This document shows, in pieces, positions 1-8,065 of a stretch of DNA of 64,000 nt. Numbering within the stretch: position 1 is the stretch's first letter; each line of letters opens with the position of its first letter. The translations under genes were made by a program, and so were the position numbers. The notes under the pieces are model-generated. The model worked only from the letters and a program-made list of their open reading frames with translations, searched no databases and was not told the origin of the DNA. This DNA comes from Demequina lignilytica (lineage in GTDB: Bacteria > Actinomycetota > Actinomycetes > Actinomycetales > Demequinaceae): positions 239,867 to 303,866 of the forward strand of contig NZ_JAUHPX010000005.1 in NCBI RefSeq assembly GCF_030418305.1, given 5' to 3'.

Positions 1-1154
1 TCGACCAGGTTCGCTATGGTCTCCGAGGCGTCGGACTTGGTGTGGCCGATCAGGCCGACCGGCCCCCGCTTGATCCAACCGGTGGTGTACAGCCCGGGGA
101 CGGGCTCGCCCGACTCGTCGACCACGCGGCCGGCGACGTTGCGGATGACGCCCTTGCGGTCGTCGAACGGGACGCCCTCGATCTCGGTGCCCCAGTAGCC
201 GACCGCGCGGTACACGGCCTGAACCGGGTAGTCGATGAACTCTCCGGTGCCCTTGACCGACCCGTCGCCCTGGAGGGCGGTGCGCTCCATCCGGATGCCG
301 ACCACCTTGCCGTCCTCGCCCAGGACCTCGTGCGGCGACTGGAGGAAGTGCAGGTGGATGCGTCGGGACGCGTTGCCGGGCTCCTTGAGCGCGTAGTCGG
401 TGAGGGTCTTGACCACCTGCTTCTGCTGCTTGTTGTTCTCGGCCACCTCCATCGAGGCCTCGTCGAACTCGTAGTCGGTCTCCGGGTAGACGACGATGTC
501 GACGTCGGGGACATGACCGAGCTCGCGGAGCTCGAGCGGCGAGAACTTGACCTGCGCGGGGCCGCGCCGGCCGAACACGTGCACGTCGGTGACGGGCGAG
601 TCCTGGAGCGCCTCGACCACGTTCGCGGGCACCTCGGTCGGCATGAGGTCGGGCACGTGCTTGCTCAGCACGCGGGCGACGTCGAGCGCGACGTTGCCGA
701 CCCCCAGCACCGCGACCTCCTTGGCGTCGAGCGGCCACGTGCGGGGCACGTCCGGATGACCGTCGTACCAGGACACGAAGTCGGCCGCGCCGAAGGAGCC
801 GTCGAGGTCGATGCCAGGGATGTCGAGGTCCGCGTCCTTGAAGGATCCGGTCGCGAAGATCACGGCGTCGTAGTGCTCGCGCAGCTCCTGCAGCGTGAGG
901 TCGGTGCCCACGTTCACGTTCGCGAGCAGGCGGATGTCGCCGCGGCCGAGAACGTTCGCCAGCGCGACGATGATCTGCTTGATGCGCGGGTGATCGGGCG
1001 CGACGCCGTAACGGACCAGGCCGAAGGGCGCGGGCAGGCGCTCGATGATGTCGATCGACACGGACAGGTCGGACTTGGACAGGATGTCGGCGGCGTACGT
1101 GCCGGCGGGTCCGGCGCCGATGATGGCGACCCGGAGCGGGCGTTCGGTGGTCAC
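1..1154 (-). CDS. fprA: Ferredoxin/flavodoxin-NADP+ reductase, FprA type (3' end outside window)
   Basis: Adrenodoxin-reductase-like flavoprotein that moves electrons between NADPH and ferredoxin. The GTG start at 1154 is preceded by GAGGA, and the frame stays open to the window edge, so about 384 residues are visible and the C-terminus is missing. The N-terminus carries the FAD dinucleotide fold (VAIIGAGPAGTYAA, near residue 10), followed by the family signature LVRYGVAPDHP, a second NADP-binding glycine motif (LGVGNVALDVARV, near residue 148) and GWIKRGPVGLIGHTKSDA close to the edge. A 30-bp motif upstream (1281-1310) recurs before the sulfite reductase gene at 5204-5233, so I infer that this reductase feeds ferredoxin-dependent sulfite reduction. 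The family is clear; the physiological partner is inferred. Confidence 0.93.
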   Translation of the reverse strand, partial: MTTERPLRVAIIGAGPAGTYAADILSKSDLSVSIDIIERLPAPFGLVRYGVAPDHPRIKQIIVALANVLGRGDIRLLANVNVGTDLTLQELREHYDAVIFATGSFKDADLDIPGIDLDGSFGAADFVSWYDGHPDVPRTWPLDAKEVAVLGVGNVALDVARVLSKHVPDLMPTEVPANVVEALQDSPVTDVHVFGRRGPAQVKFSPLELRELGHVPDVDIVVYPETDYEFDEASMEVAENNKQQKQVVKTLTDYALKEPGNASRRIHLHFLQSPHEVLGEDGKVVGIRMERTALQGDGSVKGTGEFIDYPVQAVYRAVGYWGTEIEGVPFDDRKGVIRNVAGRVVDESGEPVPGLYTTGWIKRGPVGLIGHTKSDASETIANLV

Positions 1155-1237
1155 GGTGAGTCCTCGGGGTGGGGGCTGGGCGGCGTCCGGCCCGATGCTG
1201 CGGCTGCGGACGCGCCGCACCGGGCGAATGGCACCAG

Positions 1238-1243
1238 AGTATA
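1238..1243 (-). promoter_or_regulatory. Putative -10 box (TATACT) for fprA
   Basis: On the minus strand TATACT is the best -10 hexamer in the 200-bp gap. It would give an 83-nt leader before the GTG at 1154 and lies about 40 bp downstream of the shared sulfur motif. No good -35 box sits at 17 bp spacing, which would fit an activator-dependent promoter. Confidence 0.5.
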
Positions 1244-1280
1244 GACACGGCGAACGGGCCACCCGCCAACTCGGGGCCGT

Positions 1281-1310
1281 CGACACCCCGGGGGGCATCC
1301 GCCCTGGTAG
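1281..1310 (+). promoter_or_regulatory. Shared 30-bp motif upstream of fprA (copy 1)
   Basis: This stretch matches 25 of 30 bases with 5204-5233 upstream of the sulfite reductase leader. The conserved blocks are ACACCCC, then GGGGGCAT, two variable bases, then GCCCTGGTAG. Both copies are on the + strand although the genes are transcribed in opposite directions. I read it as a regulator-binding site for a sulfur-assimilation regulon; no protein can be named. Confidence 0.6.
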
Positions 1311-1362
1311 ATGCCCGGCGGGGTATCCGGCCGGCGGGCGGTGCGACGATGCGCGGCGCGCG

Positions 1363-2007
1363 TCAGCCGACCGCGTGCGCCTCCTCGGCGGCGTCCAGGT
1401 CCTCGTATCCGGCGAGGATCACCGTGTACGCGACGGTGCGCCAGGTGAGGTTCTCGCCCGCCGCGATCAGGTCGTCGACCAGGGCGCGGTACAGCGCCAG
1501 CGTGCGGTCGGAGTAGGTGCCGAGCTCGCCGCGCAGATAGGTCTCGAAGGACGTCGCCTCGAGCGTGTCCTCGGCGGTGGTGAGCACCCGCATGCCGGCG
1601 CCGAGCGCCGGGTACCCGGCGTGGAACTCGCGCGCCCAGACCACCTGGATCGCGATGATCTGCTCCTGCTCCTCGACCCGGTCGGGCGAGAGCGCGGGCA
1701 GGTGCGGCGCGAGCTCGCGGGCGTACCTCTCCGGCTCGGTGGACTCCATCATGCGCGCGTACTTCTCGGTCAGGAGGTTGCGTCCGGCCGCGTCGGCGGC
1801 GTCGAGGTCGGATGCGTAGGAGTCGAGCAGGTCCATGGGCCACGTGAGGAACTGACCCAGCCGCTGGACCTCGAACTCCTCGGGGTTGTCCTGGCAGGAC
1901 GCCCGCCCGCCCTCGCCGCGCACCTGCTGGAACTGCTCCCACTCATGCGCGACGATCTCCCGCGCGCGCTCCATGCGCGCCAGCCGCTGCTCCATGGTCT
2001 CCCGCAT
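1363..2007 (-). CDS. DUF4125 family protein
   Basis: A 214-residue soluble, probably helical protein of unknown function. The N-terminal half shows the family pattern (EIVAHEWEQFQQVRGEGGRASCQDN, residues about 18-42, then a QFLTWPMDLLDSY block) with a conserved-looking Cys in ASCQD. The ATG at 2007 follows GAGAGGGG. It begins 12 bp after the DUF4037/TPR gene, so the two form an operon. DUF4037 and DUF4125 genes are repeatedly paired in bacteria, which suggests a joint function, but no reaction is established. The run from residue 145 to 214 has no catalytic motif I recognise. Confidence 0.8.
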   Translation of the reverse strand: MRETMEQRLARMERAREIVAHEWEQFQQVRGEGGRASCQDNPEEFEVQRLGQFLTWPMDLLDSYASDLDAADAAGRNLLTEKYARMMESTEPERYARELAPHLPALSPDRVEEQEQIIAIQVVWAREFHAGYPALGAGMRVLTTAEDTLEATSFETYLRGELGTYSDRTLALYRALVDDLIAAGENLTWRTVAYTVILAGYEDLDAAEEAHAVG

Positions 2008-2019
2008 GCCGGACCCCTC

Positions 2020-3957
2020 TCACAGACCCTTGAGCCAGTCGTCGCCGATGCGCGCGGCGAGCTCGCCGCGGTGATGCTCGAGGAAGCCCGCGTCAGAGCC
2101 CGAGAGCCCCTGCGCGCGCAGCTCGGCCGCCACCTGCGCGCACACGTCCTCGATCGCGGCCTCGAGGCCGGCGCGCGCGGGGCCCGCACCCTTGCCCCCC
2201 TCGCCGAAGCCCGCTCCCCCGAAGCAGGCCGCCGAGGCCAGCCTCAGCGCGTCGGACAGCCGCGGATGGACGCCCGGCAGCCGCGAGCCCATCCGATCCG
2301 CGAGCGCGCGCAGCGCTGCGAAGCGCCACTTGTAGTACGGCAGGTAGCCGGCCGAGGCGGGGCCGTTGAGCAGGAACACCGCGGAGGCCGCCGCGTTCAC
2401 GAACTCGCCGACAGCCAGCCACGCCGCCTCACCGTCTCCGCGGTCGAGCATCCTCGGCACGTTGTACTGGCCCGCCTGCGCCATCATCCCGAGCCGCCGC
2501 GAGACCAGCGCCAGCCGGACGTCCTCCGGCATGCGGCGGAACCCGTTCCGCGCCGCCGAGAACGCGCCGTGCGGATCCTGGAACACCTGCCCGCCGGTCG
2601 CCGCCGCCAGCGTCGCCTCATCGAGCCCGAGCCACTCGTGGGGGCGGTCCGCTGCGGGCGCGGCGGCATACCCGGTCAGGCCCTCGAAGAAGTCGCCGAT
2701 CTCGAACACGCCGACGCGCCGCGCGCCGCCGGTCGCGCGCGGGGTGGCCACGCGCGGACCGTGACCGCGATGGGTCGGCGGGAGCGCCTCGTAGTCGGCC
2801 TGGAGCGCGGCGCCGTGCGCCGCGAAATCCTCGGCGGACAGCCAGACGCAGAATCCGGGGCCGAAGTCGTGGTCGCGCGACAGCGCGTCGTCGAACCCGA
2901 GGGCGTCCGAGCCGTGCCCCACGAGGCCGACGGCCGCCCGCCGCAGCAGGTCCGCGTGACGCTCGCGCATCATCGGCCGGCCCACCTCCTCCCAGTAGGA
3001 GCGCGCCAGCGCGAGGCCGGTCAGCGGGTCCGGCGATGGCGCGGGGTCGGGGTCGGGGGACGATGCGGCGCTCTCCGCGGGCGGCGGGTCCACGGCCGGC
3101 GACCGGTCGGGAGCGGCCGCGAGCGCGGCCCGGGCGGCGCGGAGGTTCTCGGAGGTCACGGCGTGGGCGTCGGAGCCCTCGCCGTACGCCCGCGCGATGA
3201 TCGCGAGCGCCCTCTCGTACCCGTCGACGGCATCCGCGAGCCGACCGAGCCGGAAGCTCGCCTCCGCATGCCCGGCGAGCGCCGCGGCGTAGTGCGCGTC
3301 CCCTTCGCTCCCCCCGCGGCGGAAGATCTCCATCGCGGCAGCAGCATGGTCCTGCGCCTGGTCCTCGCGCCCGAGCGCGAAGGACACGAGCGCGAGGTTC
3401 GTGCGGGTCGCGGCGACGTCGATGTCGGTCGCGGGGTCGGCCGAAGAGGACGCCAGGATCGCCAGCGCCTGCTCGAGGTGGGCGTGGGCGGAGGCGTGGT
3501 CGCCGCTGTCGCTGTCGAGGATCGAGAGGTTGTTGTGGAGCGCCGCGAGCCGGCGGTCGCGCGACCCGAACAGCGGCGCGGCGACGGCGAGCGCCTCCGC
3601 GTAGGCGGACCGCGCATCGTCCCTCCGCCCGGCCGCGCGCATCGCGGTCGCGGCGTTGATGAGCGTGGTCGCGTGCGCCTCGGTCCCCTCGAGCCCGAGC
3701 CGGCCGACGAGGGCGAGCGCCTCGCGCGCCTCGGACACCGCCTCCCGGTGCCTGCCGATCGACCGGTGGAGGCCCATCGCCTCGTTGAGCACCGTGAGCT
3801 CCGCCGCCAGGTCCCCCGCGGCGCGGGAGCCCTCCACGGCGTCGGCGACCAGCCGCTCCGCCGCGTCCGGACCCGCCTGCGCCGCGAAGGCGGCGTCGAG
3901 CTCGCGGAGGAAGCCCGCGACGTCGTACCGGGCGGACCCATCTGCGCCAGAGGTCAT
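2020..3957 (-). CDS. TPR-repeat protein with C-terminal DUF4037 nucleotidyltransferase-like domain
   Basis: A 645-residue two-part protein. Residues about 50-290 are tetratricopeptide-like helical repeats (for example SFRLGRLADAVDGYERALAI), a protein-interaction scaffold. After an acidic, proline-rich linker (about 300-330, PPAESAASSPDPDPAPSPDP), residues about 340-640 match DUF4037: GHGSDALGFDDALSRDHD followed by FGPGFCVWL resembles a nucleotidyltransferase GS...D active-site layout. The frame is open upstream to 4110, but the ATG at 3957 is chosen because a TAGACT -10 box (4016-4021) would place transcription start downstream of the longer start. DUF4125 follows in the same operon. No substrate is known; the transferase reading is inference from the GSD pattern. 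Confidence 0.82.
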   Translation of the reverse strand: MTSGADGSARYDVAGFLRELDAAFAAQAGPDAAERLVADAVEGSRAAGDLAAELTVLNEAMGLHRSIGRHREAVSEAREALALVGRLGLEGTEAHATTLINAATAMRAAGRRDDARSAYAEALAVAAPLFGSRDRRLAALHNNLSILDSDSGDHASAHAHLEQALAILASSSADPATDIDVAATRTNLALVSFALGREDQAQDHAAAAMEIFRRGGSEGDAHYAAALAGHAEASFRLGRLADAVDGYERALAIIARAYGEGSDAHAVTSENLRAARAALAAAPDRSPAVDPPPAESAASSPDPDPAPSPDPLTGLALARSYWEEVGRPMMRERHADLLRRAAVGLVGHGSDALGFDDALSRDHDFGPGFCVWLSAEDFAAHGAALQADYEALPPTHRGHGPRVATPRATGGARRVGVFEIGDFFEGLTGYAAAPAADRPHEWLGLDEATLAAATGGQVFQDPHGAFSAARNGFRRMPEDVRLALVSRRLGMMAQAGQYNVPRMLDRGDGEAAWLAVGEFVNAAASAVFLLNGPASAGYLPYYKWRFAALRALADRMGSRLPGVHPRLSDALRLASAACFGGAGFGEGGKGAGPARAGLEAAIEDVCAQVAAELRAQGLSGSDAGFLEHHRGELAARIGDDWLKGL

Positions 3958-4015
3958 CGCGTCGCTCTCGACCCTTCGTCGGGCGGCGCGAGGACGGGGA
4001 CCACGCCGCGCCTCG

Positions 4016-4021
4016 AGTCTA
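4016..4021 (-). promoter_or_regulatory. Putative -10 box (TAGACT) for the DUF4037-DUF4125 operon
   Basis: On the minus strand TAGACT lies 58 bp upstream of the chosen ATG at 3957 and fits the TANNNT pattern seen at many starts here. It is the main reason for rejecting the longer start at 4110. Confidence 0.45.
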
Positions 4022-4131
4022 GGGCGAACGACCCGGGACCCCGCGGGAGAGACGTGGCCGTTGCTCGGAGTTTGCTGCGGATCGCGGCGACCCCCTTCCC
4101 AACCTGACATAACTCTGGAACCCTAGGGGGT

Positions 4132-5193
4132 ATGCACCCCGTCGGTTCGTCCGCCCCCGTGCGCGCCCTGGAGCCCGCGCCGGTCGACGTCGCGCTCGCG
4201 ACTCCTACGCTGCTGCCCGCGCTGGACTACCTCGCCGACCTCGTCGGCCGCGTGCACCGCGCGCGCCGTCGCGTCCGCCTCACGACCCTGACGCTCTCGG
4301 ACGGCTTCCTCACGGGCGCGCTCGTCGACGCGCTCGTCGACGCCGCGCGGCGCGGTGTCGAGGTGTGCGTGCAGGCGGACACCTTCACCTTCCGCGACAC
4401 CGCGGCCTCGCTGCTGCCGGGACGGGTCCCGACGCGCGCACGGAGCGACGCCCGCACCCTCGCCTGGCGCATCCGCTCCGCGGGCGGCACGTTCACCTGG
4501 CTCGGCCACGAGCGCGGCCCCCTGTTCAAGGGGCGCACGCACACCAAGCTCACCGTGGTCGACGACTCCGTCTACGCGTTCGGCGGGGTCAACCTCGACG
4601 ACCGGGGCGTGACCAACGTGGACTTCATGCTGCGGTTCGACGACCCTGCCCTGGCCGACGCGCTCGCCGACGTGCACGCGGAGATCCGCACGGTGAACCG
4701 GTCGACCCGGCCCGCATCCGTCGCGCTGCCGCACGAGCACGGCGAGGTGCTGATCGACGGGGGCGGCGCCGGCGACTCGATCATCTACCGCCGGGCGCTC
4801 GAGGTGGTCGAGGACGCGGTCGAGGTGACCCTGGTCTCGCAGTACTGCCCGACGGGCGAGCTGGGGCGCGCGATCAAGGAGCGTCCCCACCGGATCTTCT
4901 TCAACCGCCCCGGTCAGGCCTCCCTGCTCAACCGGGCGCTCATCGCCTCGTCCATGCTCGCGACGCGCACCTCGACGTCGTACGCCCACCCGGACTACCT
5001 GCACGCGAAGGTGATCCTCGCGCACATGCCGGACGGGTCGCGGACCGCGATCACGGGATCGCACAACTTCGTGTGGCGCGGCGTCGAGTACGGCACGCGG
5101 GAGATCGCGCTGCTGACGCGGCACCAGGACAGCGTGGACGCGATCGCCGGCTTCATCGACACCGAGGTGCACCGGCGCGGCGACACCGCGTGA
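4132..5193 (+). CDS. Phospholipase D-fold protein (two HKD motifs)
   Basis: A 353-residue protein with two phospholipase-D catalytic motifs. The first is HTKLTVVDD, with His137, Lys139 and the paired Asp, followed by GGVNLDD. The second is HAKVILA at His291, followed by GSHNFVWRG. Two HKD halves form one active site in cardiolipin synthases, phosphatidylserine synthases and PLD-type nucleases. There is no obvious signal peptide or transmembrane segment, so a cytoplasmic or peripheral cardiolipin-synthase-like or phosphodiesterase role is likely, with the substrate unknown. The ATG at 4132 directly follows AGGGGGT; a downstream GTG (4159) is also possible. It is divergent from the DUF4037 operon and ends 117 bp before the sulfur leader peptide. 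Confidence 0.85.
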   Translation: MHPVGSSAPVRALEPAPVDVALATPTLLPALDYLADLVGRVHRARRRVRLTTLTLSDGFLTGALVDALVDAARRGVEVCVQADTFTFRDTAASLLPGRVPTRARSDARTLAWRIRSAGGTFTWLGHERGPLFKGRTHTKLTVVDDSVYAFGGVNLDDRGVTNVDFMLRFDDPALADALADVHAEIRTVNRSTRPASVALPHEHGEVLIDGGGAGDSIIYRRALEVVEDAVEVTLVSQYCPTGELGRAIKERPHRIFFNRPGQASLLNRALIASSMLATRTSTSYAHPDYLHAKVILAHMPDGSRTAITGSHNFVWRGVEYGTREIALLTRHQDSVDAIAGFIDTEVHRRGDTA

Positions 5194-5203
5194 CACTCTG
5201 ATC

Positions 5204-5233
5204 GCACACCCCCGGGGGCATATGCCCTGGTAG
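5204..5233 (+). promoter_or_regulatory. Shared 30-bp motif upstream of the sulfite reductase operon (copy 2)
   Basis: Second copy of the motif at 1281-1310 (25 of 30 bases identical). Here it contains the palindromes GCCCCCGGGGGC-like and GGGCATATGCCC. It ends 77 bp before the ATG of the Cys-rich leader peptide, a distance typical of an activator or a distal operator. Both copies stand beside genes for sulfite reduction and its electron supply. Confidence 0.62.
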
Positions 5234-5309
5234 TCGTCCTCCCAGGAACGCCCCGCATCGTCGCCCCGGGGGTTCCCAAGGGTCACGTGGATGTGTCATC
5301 ATTCCCGCC

Positions 5310-5378
5310 ATGGCCATCCCCGCGAACCTGCGTGCACACATGTGCTGCGTTCGCTGCGCCATGTGTCTGTCGGCCTGA
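5310..5378 (+). CDS. Cysteine-rich leader peptide of the sulfite reductase operon
   Basis: A 22-codon ORF ending in TGA at 5376-5378, absent from ordinary gene calls because of its size. It starts MAIPANLRAH and continues with a Cys cluster: residues 12 and 13 (Cys-Cys), 16 and 19 are Cys, so four of its last eleven residues are cysteine. Small Cys-rich ORFs before sulfate/sulfite reduction genes are known in actinobacteria; in mycobacteria they sense cysteine through ribosome stalling. No strong Shine-Dalgarno precedes the ATG, so leaderless translation is possible. A 7-bp hairpin follows at 5408-5427, then the sulfite reductase start. I infer cysteine-responsive attenuation of the genes downstream. 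Confidence 0.78.
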   Translation: MAIPANLRAHMCCVRCAMCLSA

Positions 5379-5407
5379 TCGCCCACGGAACCTGTCCCCC
5401 TTCCTGG

Positions 5408-5427
5408 GCGCTCGGCCTGACGAGCGC
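5408..5427 (+). promoter_or_regulatory. Hairpin between leader peptide and sulfite reductase
   Basis: GCGCTCG (5408-5414), a six-base loop and CGAGCGC (5421-5427) make a perfect 7-bp stem 30 nt after the leader stop codon and 34 nt before the Shine-Dalgarno at 5461. There is no U tract, so control of translation or coupled Rho termination is more likely than intrinsic termination. Confidence 0.5.
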
Positions 5428-5469
5428 GATCTCGCCACGCCGCAGCTCCCCCGACACACTGGAGAACCG

Positions 5470-7245
5470 GTGAGCACCACCGACGACACGACCCGCACCC
5501 CGCAGGCGCTGACCGAGGCCGAGGAGCGCCGACGCCACCGCGAGGAGGCACGCCTCATCCGCACCCGCGAGGCCGCCGCCCGCAAGAACACCGCGTCCAA
5601 GGACGGCCAGTGGGCCGCCGGCGACCGCACGCCGCTCAACCCGAACGAGGAGTTCAAGGCGACCGCGGACCCGCTCGAAGTGCGCCACCGCATCGAGACC
5701 CTCTACTCGAAGTGGGGCTTCTGGTCGATCCCCCCGAGCGACCTGCGTGGGCGGTTCCGGTGGTGGGGCCTGTACACGCAGCGCCGCCCGGGGATCGACG
5801 GCGGTCGCACCGCGGTGCTCGAGCCCCATCAGCTCGACGACGAGTACTTCATGCTCCGCATCCGCTCCGACGGCGGCCAGCTGAGCGTCGCGCAGGCCCG
5901 CGAGATCGCGGCGATCTCGACGGAGATGGGCCGCGACACCGCCGACGTCTCCGATCGCCAGAACATCCAGCTCCACTGGATCCGCATCGAGGACGCACCC
6001 GAGATCTTCCGCCGCGTCGAGTCGGTCGGCCTGTTCACCACCGAGGCCTGCGGCGACTCCCCGCGCGTCATCCTCGGCTCGCCGCTCGCGGGCGTCGCCC
6101 AGGACGAGCTGATCGATCCGACGCCGCAGATCCAGGCGATCATCGAGCGCGGCATCGGCAACCCCGAGTTCTCCAACCTGCCGCGCAAGTTCAAGTCCGC
6201 GATCTCCGGCATGCGGATCCCGGACATCGTCCACGAGATCAACGACATCGCGTTCGTCGCCGTCGAGCACCCCGAGCTCGGCGTCGGCTACGACCTCTGG
6301 GTGGGCGGCGGGCTGTCCATCAACCCGCACCTGGGCGTGCGCCTGGGCGCCTTCGTGGAGCCGGACAAGGTCGCCGACGTCTGGGCCGGGGTGATCGGGA
6401 TCTTCCGGGACCATGGCTACCGCCGGCTCAGGACCCGCGCCCGCCTGAAGTTCGTGGTGAAGGCGTGGGGCGCCGAGAAGTTCCGCGAGGTGCTCGAGAA
6501 CGACTACCTCGGTTGGAGGCTCCCCGACGGCCCCGCGCCGCAGGAGGCGGGTCCCGGCGATCGAGGCGACCACGTCGGCATCCACCGTCAGCGGGACGGC
6601 CGCTGGTACGTCGGCGTCGCCCCGGTCGCGGGTCGCATCTCGGGCACCAAGCTGGCAGCGATCGCGGACATCGCCGAGGCGGCGGGCTCGGACCGCATCC
6701 GGCTCACGCCGCTGCAGAAGATCGTGCTGCTCGACATCCCGGAGGACCGCGTCAACGACGTGGTCAACGGCCTCCGCGCGCTCGAGCTCGAGGCCGAGCC
6801 CGGCGAGTTCCACCGCAACGTGATGGCCTGCACCGGCATCGAGTACTGCAAGCTCGCGATCGTCGAGACCAAGGCCACCGCTCGCGAGGTGGTGCTGCGG
6901 CTCGATGAGACGTTCCCGACGCTCGACACCCCGATCTCCGTGCACGTCAACGGCTGCCCGAACTCCTGCGCTCGCATCCAGGTCGCCGACATCGGCTTCA
7001 AGGGCCAGCTGGTGCTGGACGACGAGACCGGCGAGCAGGTGCCCGGCTTCCAGGTCCACCTGGGTGGCCGCCTCGGCCGGGGCGAGGACAACGACTTCGG
7101 CCGCAAGATCCGTGCCCACAAGGTGAAGGCGGACGGCATGCCCGACTACGTCGAGCGCGTGACCCGCAACTACCTGGAGACCCGCGCCGACGGCGAGCCC
7201 TTCGCGGACTGGGCCTTCCGGGTCGACGAGGAGCTGATCCGATGA
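5470..7245 (+). CDS. cysI: Ferredoxin-dependent sulfite reductase (assimilatory; nitrite/sulfite reductase family)
   Basis: A 591-residue siroheme-[4Fe-4S] enzyme reducing sulfite to sulfide with six electrons from ferredoxin. The cluster ligands are visible as Cys454, Cys460, Cys496 and Cys500 (ACTGIEYC and NGCPNSC). The frame is open upstream to a GTG at 5287, but the GTG at 5470 is chosen because GGAGAA precedes it and the Cys-rich leader peptide occupies the earlier region. It overlaps cysH by 4 nt (ATGA). The same family includes nitrite reductase; the APS reductase partner, the cysteine leader and the motif shared with fprA all favour sulfite. The electron donor is expected to be ferredoxin recharged by FprA. 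Confidence 0.92.
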   Translation: MSTTDDTTRTPQALTEAEERRRHREEARLIRTREAAARKNTASKDGQWAAGDRTPLNPNEEFKATADPLEVRHRIETLYSKWGFWSIPPSDLRGRFRWWGLYTQRRPGIDGGRTAVLEPHQLDDEYFMLRIRSDGGQLSVAQAREIAAISTEMGRDTADVSDRQNIQLHWIRIEDAPEIFRRVESVGLFTTEACGDSPRVILGSPLAGVAQDELIDPTPQIQAIIERGIGNPEFSNLPRKFKSAISGMRIPDIVHEINDIAFVAVEHPELGVGYDLWVGGGLSINPHLGVRLGAFVEPDKVADVWAGVIGIFRDHGYRRLRTRARLKFVVKAWGAEKFREVLENDYLGWRLPDGPAPQEAGPGDRGDHVGIHRQRDGRWYVGVAPVAGRISGTKLAAIADIAEAAGSDRIRLTPLQKIVLLDIPEDRVNDVVNGLRALELEAEPGEFHRNVMACTGIEYCKLAIVETKATAREVVLRLDETFPTLDTPISVHVNGCPNSCARIQVADIGFKGQLVLDDETGEQVPGFQVHLGGRLGRGEDNDFGRKIRAHKVKADGMPDYVERVTRNYLETRADGEPFADWAFRVDEELIR

Positions 7246-7976
7246 ACGCGCCGCCGCTCGGCGCATCGTCGCTCACGTTGCTCAACCCGAGCGAGTGGAA
7301 CGCCGAGACCTGCGCGCAGGTCAACGAGCGCCTGCTGAGCGCCTCGGCCGCGCACATCGCCGACTGGGCCGCCGCCACCTTCGGGCGGCGCCTGGCCGTC
7401 GCGGCGTCCATGCAGGACACGATCCTCCCCCACCTGTTCGGGACCCGGATCCCCGGGGTGGACGTCCTCTTCCTCGAGACCGGCTACCACTTCCCCGAGA
7501 CGCTGGCGACCCGGGACGCGGCCGCGGCCGCCCTCGACATCACCGTCGTCGACGTCACCCCGAAGCAGACCGTCGCCGAGCAGGACGCCGCCTACGGCAA
7601 GGACCTCTTCGCCCGCGACCCCGGGCTGTGCTGCCAGCTGCGCAAGATGGACCCGCTGCGCGACGCGCTCGCCGGATACGACGCGTGGGTGACGGGCGCC
7701 CGCCGCGTCGACGCCGTCACACGCTCGGAGCTGCCGGTGGTCAGCTGGGACGCCAAGCACGGCCTGGTGAAGATCAACCCGCTCGCGCTCTGGGACGATG
7801 CGGCGGTCGAGTCGTACCAGGACACGCACGGGCTGCCGCGCAACCCGTTGGTCGCGCAGGGCTACCCCAGCATCGGCTGCCTCCCCTGCACCCAGCGGGT
7901 GGCTCCCGGCGCCGACCCGCGCTCGGGGCGCTGGGCCGGCCTCGACAAGACGGAGTGCGGCATCCACGTCGGGTGA
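7242..7976 (+). CDS. cysH: Iron-sulfur adenylyl-sulfate (APS) reductase
   Basis: A 244-residue PAPS/APS reductase. Two cysteine pairs, Cys130-Cys131 (GLCCQLRK) and Cys213/Cys216 (GCLPCT), are the [4Fe-4S] ligands that separate thioredoxin-dependent APS reductases from cluster-free PAPS reductases. The C-terminal ECGIH carries the catalytic cysteine that forms the S-sulfocysteine intermediate. It releases sulfite, the substrate of the preceding gene, with which it overlaps by 4 nt. ATP sulfurylase genes are not in the window. A strong hairpin follows the stop codon. Confidence 0.95.
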   Translation: MNAPPLGASSLTLLNPSEWNAETCAQVNERLLSASAAHIADWAAATFGRRLAVAASMQDTILPHLFGTRIPGVDVLFLETGYHFPETLATRDAAAAALDITVVDVTPKQTVAEQDAAYGKDLFARDPGLCCQLRKMDPLRDALAGYDAWVTGARRVDAVTRSELPVVSWDAKHGLVKINPLALWDDAAVESYQDTHGLPRNPLVAQGYPSIGCLPCTQRVAPGADPRSGRWAGLDKTECGIHVG

Positions 7977-8005
7977 GCGTGCGCCGTCCAGGCCTCTGAT
8001 CCCAG

Positions 8006-8029
8006 GGGCCAGTCGCGCGCGACTGGCCC
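8006..8029 (+). terminator. Perfect 12-bp palindromic hairpin after cysH
   Basis: GGGCCAGTCGCG is followed directly by its exact complement CGCGACTGGCCC. It lies 30 bp after the cysH stop and 37 bp before rarD. There is no T run, which is usual for terminators in high-GC actinobacteria, so it may act as an mRNA 3' end or a Rho-assisted terminator. Confidence 0.65.
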
Positions 8030-8065
8030 TCACGGGCGAGGTCCGCGCGGTGCGAGAATCGAGCG

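Noticed and set aside
1045..4107. 1020-residue open frame on the + strand
   Set aside because: It runs antisense to fprA, DUF4125 and DUF4037 genes and is Arg/Gly/Ala-rich, the usual shadow of high-GC genes.
4115..4140. Possible third copy of the sulfur motif or a CsoR-like site (CCCTAGGGGGTATGCACCCC)
   Set aside because: It shares only the C-run/G-run pattern with the 30-bp motif and overlaps the start codon of the PLD-fold gene; too weak to call.
5470..7245. Assignment as nitrite reductase
   Set aside because: The family is shared, but cysH, the Cys leader and the absence of nitrate genes favour sulfite reductase.
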